A stretch of 64,000 nucleotides of DNA from Nymphaea colorata (taxonomy: Eukaryota; Streptophyta; Magnoliopsida; Nymphaeales; Nymphaeaceae). The notes below the pieces were generated by a model, which made no database searches, was not told the DNA's origin, and was given only the letters and a program-made list of their open reading frames with translations. Both the position numbers and the translations under genes were made by a program. The DNA lies in contig NC_045144.1 of assembly GCF_008831285.2 (NCBI RefSeq), positions 17,995,716 to 18,059,715 of the forward strand, read 5' to 3'. Position 1 is the stretch's first letter, and every line of letters starts with the position of its first letter. This document shows positions 12,660 through 24,915 of the stretch, one piece after another.

Positions 12660-15600
12660 ATGGCGGCGTCTCTCCAATCTGGCATCCTCCGAGTACCCAA
12701 GGTTCCGGGGTTAAGCTCAGAAAAGTTTTCTTCTCTTTATTCGATTTCATGTAGCCGGATTAGCTCTGCAGCCTCTTTGGCCCATGCAAAAGAATTGAGG
12801 TATAGTAAGAAGAGAGAGAAAGTCAATGAAAGAAGAGATTTGAGTATCCATTGCGAACAGCAATCTGCCGTTGCATTCATTGAGAAATTTAATGATGAAC
12901 GGGAACAGGCAGGCGAAAGTGTGCGGCAATTAAGCTGTGTCATGAAGTTTGGTGGATCATCGGTTGCCACTGCCGCTAGAATGAGGGAGGTCGCTGACCT
13001 GATCCTTAGCTTTCCTGAGGAGAACCCTGTGATTGTTTTGTCAGCGATGGGGAAGACAACTAATAAACTTCTAGAAGTGAGTAAGTTGTTCATGTCTTGA
13101 ATATTGTTCTTTAAGTGCTCATTTCATTTGAACCATTCTTGAAATTACGTGCCTGAACTTCAATTATTAAGTTTAGTCAACGATTCTTTCTGTTCGTTTT
13201 TCTGTATTCAATGCAGCAGCCATGAGGATTCACCTGCCTTTACATGAGTTGGTTGTGCTAGTTGTTCTTCTTCTTAAGTCATTAATGCCGTTTTGCTTCT
13301 GCTAGGCTGGAGAAAAAGCTGTTTGCTGTGGTGTTAACAATGTCTCTGCAATTGACCAATTGCACTTGATAAAGGAATTGCATTTAACGTAAGAATTACG
13401 CATCCTTCTTATAGCATATAGTATCCGTATCCAGAAACCACGTGCCCAGTCTCATGGTATCTGTTATGCTTGTGTTTCTTTAGGACTGTTGATGAGCTTG
13501 GAGTAGCCAGATCAACAATTTCAGGTAATTGTGATGCATGATGCACTGCTATTTAAGTACTCCAGTTTTTAGCTTCAAGAGCTTAAATTTTCTGATCTTC
13601 TCTGTTTCTTTTGGTTTTGTCAAAAGGAATGTTTCCATGGATAAATATGACTAGCAGCATTGTTATTTGGAAAAAGTTATGTAAATTTCCAAAATGACAC
13701 TAAATTTAGACCAGTGCTTGCCTACTAAAATTTGAAAGAAAGAGGAAAATGGCAATTATGGCTATTGACACACTACATTATTCTTCATAAACTTCTCTAT
13801 GAGTATGTTTTTTTTCTTGTTTGATGCAATACTTAATTTACAAGTTATGGTTGGTTACTCAGAACTGCTCGAGGAGTTCGAACAACTGTTGACTGGAATT
13901 GCTTTGATGAAAGAGATGACACCTCGCACAAGAGACTATTTAGTCTCCTTTGGAGAGCGAATTTCAACACGTATTTTTGCTGCATATTTGAATAAGATGG
14001 GTGTCAAAGCCCGGCAAGTATGTTATCTTTCAGCTTTACATTTAGTCCTTCTAAACAAGCTTGTGCAACATGTATGACTTCTTAGATTAATTTGACTTGG
14101 TACAGAATTAGATGGTAAATATTTATTTCCATTTAATTTCTTCTGTGGATTTTGAATGAGATTATGACCAAGTACTTTTGTTCTGCCTAGTGTCGACCAT
14201 GTGATGTCAAGTAGTTGTTCCATTTCTAACTGGTACAAACTTCTGTTCTATCAAGCTGATATGGAGAAAGACAAACATCTGAAGATGTCTGTGTAACTTT
14301 GTCTCATCATAAGCAAATTTACCTCCTACTTTTATTTCCGCCATCGCCTTTTAAAGTAGAGTAGTCTAAAATATGGCAAATGCGTAAGGTCATAAGATGT
14401 CTTAACCAGTTGATACACTCGAAGAATGTGTTGGCAAAAAGGTCATAAAATGCCTTCAACCATTTAATGCATCTAACGGGTCTATGTTGGCAAAAAACTT
14501 ACAAGTTTTGACAACATACTATATGTTTATGGATGGAGTGAACTGCAATGACTATCTAGTGTATCTAAAGGGTCTATGTTGGCCAAACACTTACAAGTTT
14601 TGACAACATATTATATGTGTATGGATGGAGAGAACTGCAATGACTATGTGTATTTTATGCTCCAGCTAAAGTTTTCTTTCAGAATTAGCATGCAATTTCT
14701 ATTCTGCAATTTTCTGGAGTTATTTCCCATATGTGAACACAAACCATAACAAAATCAGGAAAAAGTGAAAAGCCACTCAGAGTGAGTAATCGAGTAGTAG
14801 GCTAGTAGCAGGCAAGCAGTTGTAGCTAATAAAGTCCCCAACAGCCAAAAACCAAAACTGATCTAAGACTGGTTATCCTTCTGAAAGTGAGTGCCGACTA
14901 TGGTTTAATTGCTATAGAGCTTGGTATAAGCTTAGACAGATTTGCTGTGTTCGTGCTGTCTAATGTGCACATTGAATGAGTTTTAGCTATCCTTAGTTCC
15001 AATTTTTTTGTTTTAGCTATCCTTAGTTCCAATTTTTTTGTACTTCTTCTTTAGAACTTCATGAGATTCAACTATGTAGAAGTCACTCTTCAATAACTTT
15101 CCTCCATAGTTGGTCGTCCTTATGCTTTGTTCTAGTATTATGGCAGTGCTGATTGGTGCAAGAATAATATTTTTGCAGTATGATGCCTTTGATATTGGTT
15201 TCATAACTACGGATGAATTCACAAATGCCGACATACTTGAAGCAACTTATCCTGCTGTCGCAAAAAGGCTGCATGGAGATTGGATTAATGATCCTGCAAT
15301 TCCTATAGTAACTGGGTTTCTTGGAAAGGTATTTTATTAGTAAATACAATGCTCTTCTTGTTAGAGTTTGGATCTCTTTAGCAAGTTTTGCTTTGTTTAT
15401 TGTTCCAGTGAAACTGTTTGTTTCTTGCTGTTGATAGTCAGTATGTGATGCACTCTTTGCAGGGTTGGAAATCTTGTGCTGTCACAACTTTGGGTAGAGG
15501 TGGCAGTGACTTGACGGCCACCACTATTGGCAAAGCCTTGGGCTTAAAAGAAATTCAGGTTGATTTTGAACTTCATGCTCCAACTAAACCATGGATCTAT

Positions 15601-18451
15601 TGCTGTCTTTCTGGGCGTGTGATCAGCAATTCTTTGATATTCTGGACTTTCATTAGCACACGTTCAGTGATACCTCTCTCATTTTCAAGATAACCTATTG
15701 CCTATGGTTTTCCATCACTAATTATTTTAAACCATTAGGATTCCTGTGTGAATAGGTTTTGTTCCCTGTCTGATGTACATTTTGCAACAGGTTTGGAAAG
15801 ACGTTGATGGGGTGCTAACATGTGATCCTCATATTTGTCCACAAGCAGAACCAGTACCATTTTTGACATTTGAAGAAGCTGCGGAGCTTGCGTATTTTGG
15901 TGCTCAGGTTTTCATTGTTTAATATCTTATTTCACATTTAAATTGAATATACAATAACGTCAACTCCTTGATGTTTTACGAATTATTCCCTAATAAAGAA
16001 TGAATATGCAAGGCTGCAAGCAATACATCAGTTTCAAGTTGTGAATTGGTTACACAGTATCCCTTGTTTAGCTTGAAGACAAGCTTGCAAATGCCGCCCC
16101 TTACATGATATTTATTGGACTGAAAGCTATTTTACTTTTCATTTTAGGTTTTACATCCACAATCTATGCGGCCTGCTAGAGAGGGTGATATTCCTGTAAG
16201 AGTTAAGAACTCTTATAACCCTAAAGCTCCTGGAACCCTCATTACAAAGACGAGGGATATGAGTAAGGTTGTAATGAGCTTACCGTTCCACTTCATGTCA
16301 GATGCCTGACTTACGAAATTTTTTATACATTCTGTGACTTCCAAGCTCGATGCTTTAATTCTGTTGGCAGGTCATATTGACGAGTATAGTTTTGAAGAGA
16401 AATGTAACCATGCTGGATATCGTCAGCACCAGAATGCTAGGTCAATTCGGTTTCCTCGCAAAGGTAAGTTTCTTCAGATAGATGGTTACTTGCTCTCCCC
16501 TACTTGTGTTTGTGGGTGACCTTAGCTGAGTAACTTCTAGAAGCCCATGAGAAAAATACTTTCCTGTTGCTTAGCTAATTTTTGAATTGGTATAAGTGGG
16601 GCAGGATTCTAGGCCTTTTGTAGCATTGTTCGTGCTTATTTATTGATCCATTACTGTGTTCTATGATAGGTTTTTTCCATCTTTGAGGATTTGGGCATCT
16701 CAGTTGATGTCGTGGCCACTAGTGAAGTCAGCATTTCATTGACATTGGACCCTTCAAAACTATGGACCAGGGAACTAATACAACAGGCAAGTTTGTTATG
16801 AGATCATTACTCTATTTTTACTCAGTATCAGCATTTACAGTCCCATATAATTTTTTTTTTTTTTGGTCACTGAAGCATGCAATCATTTACAAGAACTCTG
16901 ATGAAAACTTCTTTTGGTATGCTATTCTTTTTTTTTTTTTCAAGTGATTCAACTATAATTCCAGTATGTTTAAGCGGCATATCTTTCTGGCAAAAGCTAT
17001 TATGTGAACTATTGTTTAACTAAAGGCTATGCTTGATCAATTTGGTTCTTGATTTCCTTTTAGGAGCCTAGCGCTGCAGTGGTCACCATTTTCCATTTCC
17101 CCAAATCTTTTTGCTCTGCATGTGCTGATTCTCATTGTATAGGCATGCTTCTTTACGTCCACAACTGTGGGTTACATGCACTAAAAAGAGGCGTGCAACA
17201 AAACATCTACATAATTTCTTTGCAAATGCACATGTAGTTTCTTAATCTGTCTTGAAGAATGGGCTTTAAGTGCCCTCATTCACTCTGTTTACTTGATTTC
17301 TTTTCCTTTAGATTGAAGTGAACGGAGATGAGTCTTCCTGTATCTTTAACAGTCGACTGAAACTTCTTTTTTCTTGAATTTGCTAATGTTCGTATTGTTA
17401 ACTGATTCGTTTCCTTGACGTAGGAACTGGACCATGTGGTAGAAGAACTTGAGAAGATCGCAGTTGTACATCTTCTACAAAATAGGTCAATTATCTCTCT
17501 TATTGGGAACATCCAGAGGTCATCATTGATACTAGAAAAGGTCAGTCTTTTTTGCATGATGAATTATTGGTTTCACCGTGCTCAAGGTTGCAACTGCCAT
17601 TGGCTGCTTTTTTCAGCGGGCATTAACACTGCAAAGTGTCAACCTTAGGTTCCTCTGGTGTTGCTAAACTTGGCATATGTGAAGTGTTCCTAGCTTCTGT
17701 TTAGTTTGCAGATATTCAAGATGCATGTAGATACAGTAGCCATTATAACCGCTTTCCTTCCTCCACTGCTTGCACTTCCCCACTTTAGGCTTCAACCCAT
17801 TATCTTCCACCTACATTCTAAGATCATGTGCACATTTTTGTCAGCCTTTTGTGTCCAACCATGATATTTAAATAACAAAAAAACAAACTTAATTCACACA
17901 AAAATGCAAAGTTAATGCACACAGTTGGGAAAAATGTGGAACACGTGAAAAATACATTTTGGATAATTAACATACAAAAATAATATACGAAACATTAAAA
18001 CGAATATGAAAAAAGGCAACAAATAATGCTTTTTAAAGAAGTTGTGTCCACGTGTCGGTGTGTCGAACATATTTCACCCAGGCTGTGTGTGTTTGTAGCG
18101 AGACATAGTGGTTGGATTTGGTGGGAGTACATTCCAGTGATGTCCCTGCATTTTGATTTGGCCAGGCATTCTACGTCCTACGGAGGAATGGCGTGAACGT
18201 CCAGATGATCTCTCAAGGAGCATCAAAGGTTCTCTCTCTCTCTCTTTCTCTCTCTTTCCCTCTCTTTCCCCATGCCTTTGACAGCCATTGGTTTCATCAA
18301 ACAGGTGAATATCTCCTTGATAGTGAATGACAGTGAAGCAGAACAGTGCGTGCAGGCTCTGCACCAAGCCTTTTTTGACACACCGGAGCTGACTGGCCAT
18401 GAGGACCTCAATGGCTCGGTTGACGGGTACAGAGACTCTCGATATTCCTAA
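12660..18451 (+). CDS. AK: Aspartate kinase, monofunctional, plastid (13 exons, 577 aa)
   Basis: Phosphorylates aspartate with ATP, the first step towards lysine, threonine, methionine and isoleucine; plant enzymes act in plastids and the monofunctional class is lysine-feedback-inhibited. Exons: 12660-13076, 13306-13388, 13484-13524, 13845-14017, 15179-15328, 15463-15558, 15791-15907, 16148-16267, 16371-16463, 16670-16786, 17424-17540, 18166-18228, 18305-18451. They join in frame to 1734 nt. Residues 1-90 are Ser/Arg/Lys-rich, as in a transit peptide. KFGGSS (96-101) is the kinase signature; [25 protein letters not shown] and DGVLTCDP follow in the core. Two ACT domains lie at about 410-470 and 485-555, including [13 protein letters not shown]. 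There is no homoserine dehydrogenase part. The ATG at 12660 is the first in a leader lacking upstream ATGs in its exonic sequence; TTG upstream is not a plausible start. Intron 10 uses a GC donor. Length fits the family (about 540-570 aa in Arabidopsis). Confidence 0.95.
14471..14653. repeat. 92-bp tandem duplication in aspartate kinase intron 4
   Basis: Copies begin at 14471 and 14563 with ATCTAA(C/A)GGGTCTATGTTGG and share CTTACAAGTTTTGACAACAT, TATGGATGGAG and ACTGCAATGACTAT. They differ at a handful of positions. A shorter related piece, TGTTGGCAAAAAGGTC, lies just upstream near 14430. Intronic, with no effect on the coding sequence. Confidence 0.85.
14981..15040. repeat. Perfect 30-bp tandem duplication in aspartate kinase intron 4
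   Basis: Two identical adjacent copies (14981-15010 and 15011-15040), each starting TTTTAGCTATCC and ending AATTTTTTTG. Identity implies a young replication-slippage or repair event. It lies about 140 bp before the exon 5 acceptor. Confidence 0.95.
16787..17423 (+). other. GC-AG intron (aspartate kinase intron 10)
   Basis: Exon 10 ends with codons for Leu-Ile-Gln-Gln (CTAATACAACAG), directly followed by GCAAGT. Exon 11 starts after GACGTAG with codons for Glu-Leu-Asp-His-Val. This junction restores the family-conserved [19 protein letters not shown] segment. The nearest GT, inside GCAAGT, would add 4 nt and break the frame. CAG/GCAAGT matches the usual strong GC donor context. All other introns of the gene read as GT-AG. 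Confidence 0.85.
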
Positions 18452-20553
18452 TTCATGCTATCATGCATCCCTGGCTCTGTTGTTGTATGCCGTAGGCGTG
18501 GCACCGCCTAAGGTACTCATTTTGTCCTTGCTGGAGTCGACTCCCAGCGTTTATTTGCGCAATGTAGAACCCATCTTGTGCTTAAAGCAATATATTTCCT
18601 GGCTTGAAAATGTCACTGTTCGCACTTTTTTTCCACCAGCAAAAGCTATCGCACATAGTCGTCCGACCTTGATTGATGAAAACATAGGGGGCAGTGGCGG
18701 TGGTCCGTTTCGCATCCGCTTACTAAGCAGGTTGGGGCCTTTGACTCTAGTCGTGGTTCAAGTTTCATGGGTATGGTTCAAGTTTCGCTTTGCCTCCGGA
18801 TCTAGTCATTTCAATGCTATAGGTGTACAACTTGGAACCGTGCTTAAAGGGCTCTATAGTTTCTCTCTAGATGTTCATGTTTCCTCGATTCATGTTCAAA
18901 AAACCCAAGCTTTAGTACATTAGGCGTTCGAGGTAAAGATGATTTAATTTGTATCGGACGCAAACAATGGTCAGCTTTTCAACGGAACCAATCCGCAAAA
19001 CCTTTTTCATAGGCAAGCTGAGAAAATCGGGGTCAGCTAGATTTTCACTATTAATATTAATAGTAAAATGTATAATAAAAAATTGCATGGAGTTAAGGAG
19101 AATCTGGGCCGTGGGTGGGTTAGGGTATGAGAAGAAACTACACATTGACATCTCTCAATCAACCCTTCTCATCTCATTCCTTCATTTGTCTTGTTCATCA
19201 GAAGTTGTCATTTGAGTTGTTTGGATTCTATTAAAAACTGAGTTATCTGAAGTACCTCCAGGATCGAACATTTGACCTCCCTCAGTCTGAAAAGAGGCCT
19301 CAACTCAAACCACTTTTTGGTGATTAAACTCTTGCTGCCTTCACCTTCAAAAGTCAGCATGATGGTTATTAAGCTCACATTTTTGTCTCACTATTTATTT
19401 AGAAAAGAACAGAGATTGTTTCTTGTTCGTTTAGCATGCATCTCTCTCTCCCTTTCTTTATATATATAGCCTTAAAAGTTGTGTGCTCTTAATTTAAACC
19501 ATGCGCTGTTGAACACGAAATTTTGTCGACCATCGGGTTACTGTTCATGGCTTGGTGCCCATTTCATTATATTGACTTTCTCTCCGTTCGTTGTCCTACG
19601 AGTTTAAAAGCACCAATTAATGACAAACTGACGTCTGGTACTAATATTGCCTTTCACTCCGAATCTTAATCAAAGGGCGTCACTAATTTCTGCGGCTGTG
19701 GAGATGATGCAGAGAACTTTCTCCTGGAATCAATCAACTGTGGCATGAACCCCGCCCTCCTTGTATGATCAATCATGCCTATGGCCAAACCAGTTAGATC
19801 CCTGTAAAAGTTGCTCCTTCCAAGGTGGGGTTTTCGTGGGGTTTTCCTCCACTCAAGAACAAGAAAATGTTAATCGACAAGTCCTTGTGTGCGTCCATGT
19901 GTTAACGCATGTATATGCCCACTCATTTAGGTACGTGTTATCTATTGCAACAACTGAACTGGCTTTTGCTCGATAAATGAAGACTGTCAGGGAAGTTTCG
20001 TACCGACAACATGATCTCGATGGTTCCAGGAAATTTTCGATTTTTATTCAAATTCAGGAAGTCGGATTTTATAAGAAAGATAGCTTGCAATTAGTGATCG
20101 GATGCGGATATGAGAAAAGTTTTTACTAGTCTTACTGAAACTGCTGGACATCCGATCGGCACCTGAGGCTGATTATGGCCCAAAAAATCAAAAGTAAAGA
20201 AAAAACGGATATGGTATTGCAATTTTACAGATTCGTACCCGAATCCAAGTTAAAATTGGCATGTCTTGATAGTGAGTGAGATACAGTAACGATCATATCC
20301 AGGAAGCAACCCATCTGGACATCGACATCCGTGATGGCCACAGAAGGTGAGACGAGAGCCTGATTCTAGCTGTACAGTAAATGTTTAAGGGCAATTGCCG
20401 TAGATGAATGCTCGAATATCGACATGGAATCCATGCTAGTCCATGATTGTTAAGTCTATATATAAATTGAGTAGAAGCCGCCTGAAGAAGGGCCGAGCCT
20501 CTTCACCCTTCCCCCCCCCCCCTCCCCCTGCTCTCAAGGTTTAAGGCTGCTGC
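18452..20553. other. 3' flank of aspartate kinase and intergenic DNA
   Basis: The first few hundred bases probably carry the 3' UTR of the kinase; no clear poly(A) signal was assigned. The remainder has no recognisable gene. The 174-codon open frame at 18399-18923 overlaps the last kinase exon in another frame and resembles no known protein. A near-duplicate GGTTCAAGTTTC pair occurs near 18760-18785. A C14-like tract lies near 20511-20522. Confidence 0.5.
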
Positions 20554-20613
20554 AGCACTTGCATATATTCATGGTATAGCACTAGCACTTGCATATATTC
20601 ATGGTATAGCACT
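20554..20613. repeat. Perfect 30-bp tandem duplication
   Basis: Two identical copies (20554-20583 and 20584-20613) each begin AGCACTTGCATATATTC and end TATAGCACT. No gene nearby. Same length as the intronic duplication at 14981, but unrelated in sequence. Confidence 0.95.
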
Positions 20614-23600
20614 GTCACCATTTTAGTAGCACCGACAGGAACCAAACTGACAATTAGGCTATTACCGGCCTATCATCCATTCCAGCTAAGCTACGCCCCT
20701 TATGGCATTGATGAGTGTATATAACAAATCAAACTTGAGATGAACGAGACAGAAAGAAAGAGAATTTTACGTAAAGAATTTTGACAGGCTACGAGTGACG
20801 ATGATGCTGCTACATAAACTGTACGGATTCAAAGAAAAAAAAGATCAAAATGACATGGAAAAAGAGAGAATTCTATGTGCAGGATTTTAACAGGCTACGA
20901 GTGTGGATGCTGCTGCTGCATACAAAGATAAACGATCGAACAAGCTCACTTTTTATTCCCCCCCGTTATTTGTAAGAACAGAACTTAAAAGTACAACTTG
21001 CTCCTCATATGGCCTCACTCACAAAAGTAAGAAAGCAAAAGTTAACTGAACAGCTTACGGGTTCCACTATTTTGTAAATTCTTGGAAATTTTGCACAAGT
21101 GACGAACCTAACATTAACAGATCCATTACCTAGGAACTTTCCCGGTTCCAAACTGACAAAGGATCAACTCAACAATTGCAATCTCCCCAACAAGAACTAA
21201 AGGAGTTCCATCCACATGGCCAGGGGACAGAATTTAACATCTTCACGACAACAAAGGTCATGAATTTGATCCCCAAGTTGCGAACCTGTTAGCATAATCT
21301 AGTAATGGTCTATCTAACCCTAGTTTGCTGGTCTGAGAAAGCACGGAACATAGAGAATCTTGTAAACTGTAGTACGATCAAGGCGAAAGCTTTTGGTTAT
21401 CTTGCTGAAAAACACAAAGCAAGATCAGATGAACTTGAATATGCTTCAAGAGAAGCACAACTTCTACAAATGCCTTTTGTCTGCTTAGGGACTCCCCACT
21501 GTTGATGATGGAATGGAATTATTTTTATGCTCACAGCAGATACAGTGCTAAAAGAGACGGCATATTCAGAAACCTTAGCTGGTTTTGATGGGGATTATGA
21601 CGCTGAGTAAATTGACTTGAGGAAACAGTAGATGTCGAAGAACACTGGAAGCCCACAAGAATAGAACTCTTCAAAAGTCAATTAATAGTAAATCATCATT
21701 AGAGCATGATGTGTCTTTAGAAAAGGACAGGAAGGTTAGTTTATTATATCACTTAATCCCGATGAATGAATTCAATGAAGGCTGGACCTACAAAGCCTGG
21801 ATGGCCCTCCAAGGTGCCAATGCTGTTAAATTGGCTGAGTTGTATCGTCTTTTCCAAAATGATCCATCGGATTGGCTGCACCAAGTATCAAGCAGGAGAC
21901 GTTTTTGAATTGGGAACTTTAAAGTTCGAACTTTCTTATACCAAAAAATAAACACATAAATAAAAGCTCAAAAGCTTTACCAAGATTGTCAAACGAAATG
22001 GCAGTTTGTTTCAATCAATTGGAAAGGAGTATGCAGATTACTAAACAAAGAAAACAAGTAACGATTAAAACTGGCAGCTGTATGTGATTCACATAGTGCA
22101 CTGTCTTCCCAGCGAGAATTCAAATAGCGGAATGATTTTAGGGTTGCATAAAGCATTTAAATGCCTCTATGAATATTCTCCAGTCATGGAAGTCCCCAAA
22201 GACATCAACCACTCATGCGGCTCATCCAGAGTTCGTTCACTGACTAGTAAACAATCTGAATTACTCCACTGTCAATAACTAAGGCCTTTGGAACCCGGAA
22301 ACAATACGAGCTTATCCCCATAATCCAATCAGAGCCACTGCAGGAAGCCCACGTACGGATCACGAATTATGGTTGCGAGAGGCCCAATCATAGTGAGAGA
22401 CAATTCCGAACTCCAACGATTCCCCTCCCAAACCGCTACATCCTAGTAAAAGAAACTTCCATTTTATCTCCTGTGCCCACTGAAGTTACCTTGCTGATGT
22501 AGGGCCACAGTAAGACCCTAAATTAACTTCACCAGGCCGACAACGAACTTACTAGCCCACGTACCATCGCTTCCCATGAACCCCCGTGATCTCGGACCCA
22601 CACCAACTGGTAAAAGCCAGAGAGCCCCCTTTCCTTCCCTCTCTCCCTCGGTGAAAAAGCATTATTTCAACCTCACCACAAAGAAACCTATGGCGGTGAA
22701 CTTTGGCAGAGTCAGGCCTTCCCCATGGAGCAGGTGGTCCCGCGACATGTTCACGTTCTCGTCCTTCCCCCCTCCCAGCACCTTTTAATGGGAGATTCAA
22801 AATGCCATTGCAGACGCAGACAGACCTCTTCCCTCCCTGGACCATTACCCTTACCTTCACTGACCTCATTTCTTAGCCTCGAGCGCCCACTGGTCCCTTT
22901 CTAGTTTCCCTTACTACGAAAGGTGAGACCCAGCAAGACTGAGACGTCACGAAACCTGATGAGGGCCAGAAGGGAGGAGGAGTACAGGGCTTTATTGGCC
23001 TTGTTGCGTCTCTGAAAACAGAAACCGCTTCCGATCGTTTCGCCCCCGGTTTCGGACGTCCGGTATTTTTTCTCGTGCATATCCAGAGGTCCCCCATGGA
23101 CCAAATTGGTTCGCCCGTGGCTTTACCCTTCCTTGAGCCCCCTTCACCTGCGATTTATGGGCATATCCAGAACGCTTCCGTTTCAAACACGCAGGTTAAA
23201 CAAATCGGGAAGGTGAGTCTGAAGGTCGAGTTTTTTTCTTCGCAAGACATGCCCTGCCCAAGCAAAGAGGGACACGTGCAGACATGACATGGACGGCGTG
23301 AAGAAAAGCCCTTCCATTTCCCGGCGGAGGAATTCAAATTGGGTTTTGACAGTTTGCGACCACGTCGACTTCAGTCAGCAAACCGTGGAGTAAAGTGGAC
23401 CAGTGACCGGCCCCGTCTCGCTTACGTGCTGCGTAAATTAGTAACGTAGGCGCAGAGAAAGCATCAAACTGAAGGCGACGGGACCACGTCCGACACAAGA
23501 ATAATAGTTCGCCACCACCACCAACCCTGTGTCGGACATGGTCCAATTTTCAAAGCAGAAGTGAACCCGAGGGAGGAATAGCTCTGATCTTTGGAGATCG

Positions 23601-24915
23601 GGCCCCACTCTTAAAGCCACTGGTTTTGAAGCCACCCAGAAATTGCCAGCACATTGAGACGTTATCTTAGCATCTTACTGCCTCGTTGGGGCCCCGAGTT
23701 GAGCGACTAGCCACTACATTTTTTTTACGACACGAAGATAAGGCAGAGAAGAGAAATATTTATACATATTATATTCCCAGCCCCACCACTCAATGTGCTG
23801 CTTTTGGAGTGTGTGGCGGGAATCCAAAAGCAAATATTGAGTTGAGAGTAGACAACGCGACAAGAAAAGGCGCTTGGCCGGCGAAGTACTGTCGAGTAAC
23901 GTGTTGTGCCCTCGCCATCTTCAATTCCGCCTTTGAATTTAACATGATGAAAGAGTACCAACCCATGTGAAGAGTACTGGCACACGAGAGCAATAATAAA
24001 AGCAGTAGGCTTGTTAGTAAAAAATTATATATATCTAGAGCAAGCAATGTACAGAAGCTCTGAAATGAAAAATGAATATACGGGACTCCCCCACACACAG
24101 CTGCAATAGACCCATGGGAAGATGACTCGTGAGTTCCGCTTTTCTTCAATACATAAAACATGCTCCGTAACATACAAAGACCATGTGAAATTGCAATTCT
24201 TTCCCCTGATTTCCTTCACGAGCAAATTTACATGCACAATCAGGCAAAAACAGGAAAGCCGGCGCTACTGCAGAACATCAGGAAGGGCGCAAGCACTTCG
24301 TGGGAAAGGTTATTATGAATTACCATAGGGGCTAAGGGCAAAAAGCAAGAAGCTATATACAACCACCAGTTTCGAGGGACAGCAAGGCAGCCCTTACCTC
24401 GCTTAGCACAAGTAGAGATACGGTATATAAAGCAAAACTGAGATATTACAGCACCTCCTCACTACACACACAGTAGAGACTAGGGAGAAGAGGCACCAGC
24501 AACAAAACAGCACTCTGATGCGGCGATTATGTCCGGAATTGAAAAATAACAAAAAAGTCCTGAAAAGCAACAAATTAGGAGTTGGATACAGCATTAGAAA
24601 GGAAAAGATACTAAACGATTTTTTAATTAGTTATTCTAACCTGATCTCAATTTTTAGACCCACCTTTTGCATAGGACATCTTCCTCAGAACATCCTCATT
24701 AAACAATTCTGGGAATTGATTTGGGAGGCGGCAGCAGCCATTAAGGAAAAATGGCCACTCCCCTATGCCATGAAGACAGACTCAACTTTTATAACAAAGC
24801 TGGTACAGGTTCTAAAACAAGTTGATAAACTGAAAGTGGTTTATCAACACTAATATCGTGAAGCAAATAATAGACAAACAATTCATTGGCTCACCTGCAA
24901 CCAGTTGACGAGTAG
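20614..24915. other. Intergenic DNA and ARF2 3' flank; GC-richer island at 22550-23680
   Basis: No protein family is recognisable in any frame. 20614-22500 is AT-rich. 22550-23680 is noticeably GC-richer, with purine/pyrimidine-rich tracts and overlapping short frames on both strands, as in promoter or leader DNA, but no exon follows. The last several hundred bases before 24916 should contain the 3' UTR of the minus-strand ARF2 gene; its end was not defined. Confidence 0.45.

Noticed and set aside
18399-18923. 174-codon plus-strand open frame
   Set aside because: It overlaps the last aspartate kinase exon in another frame and shows no known domain or coding-like composition beyond it.
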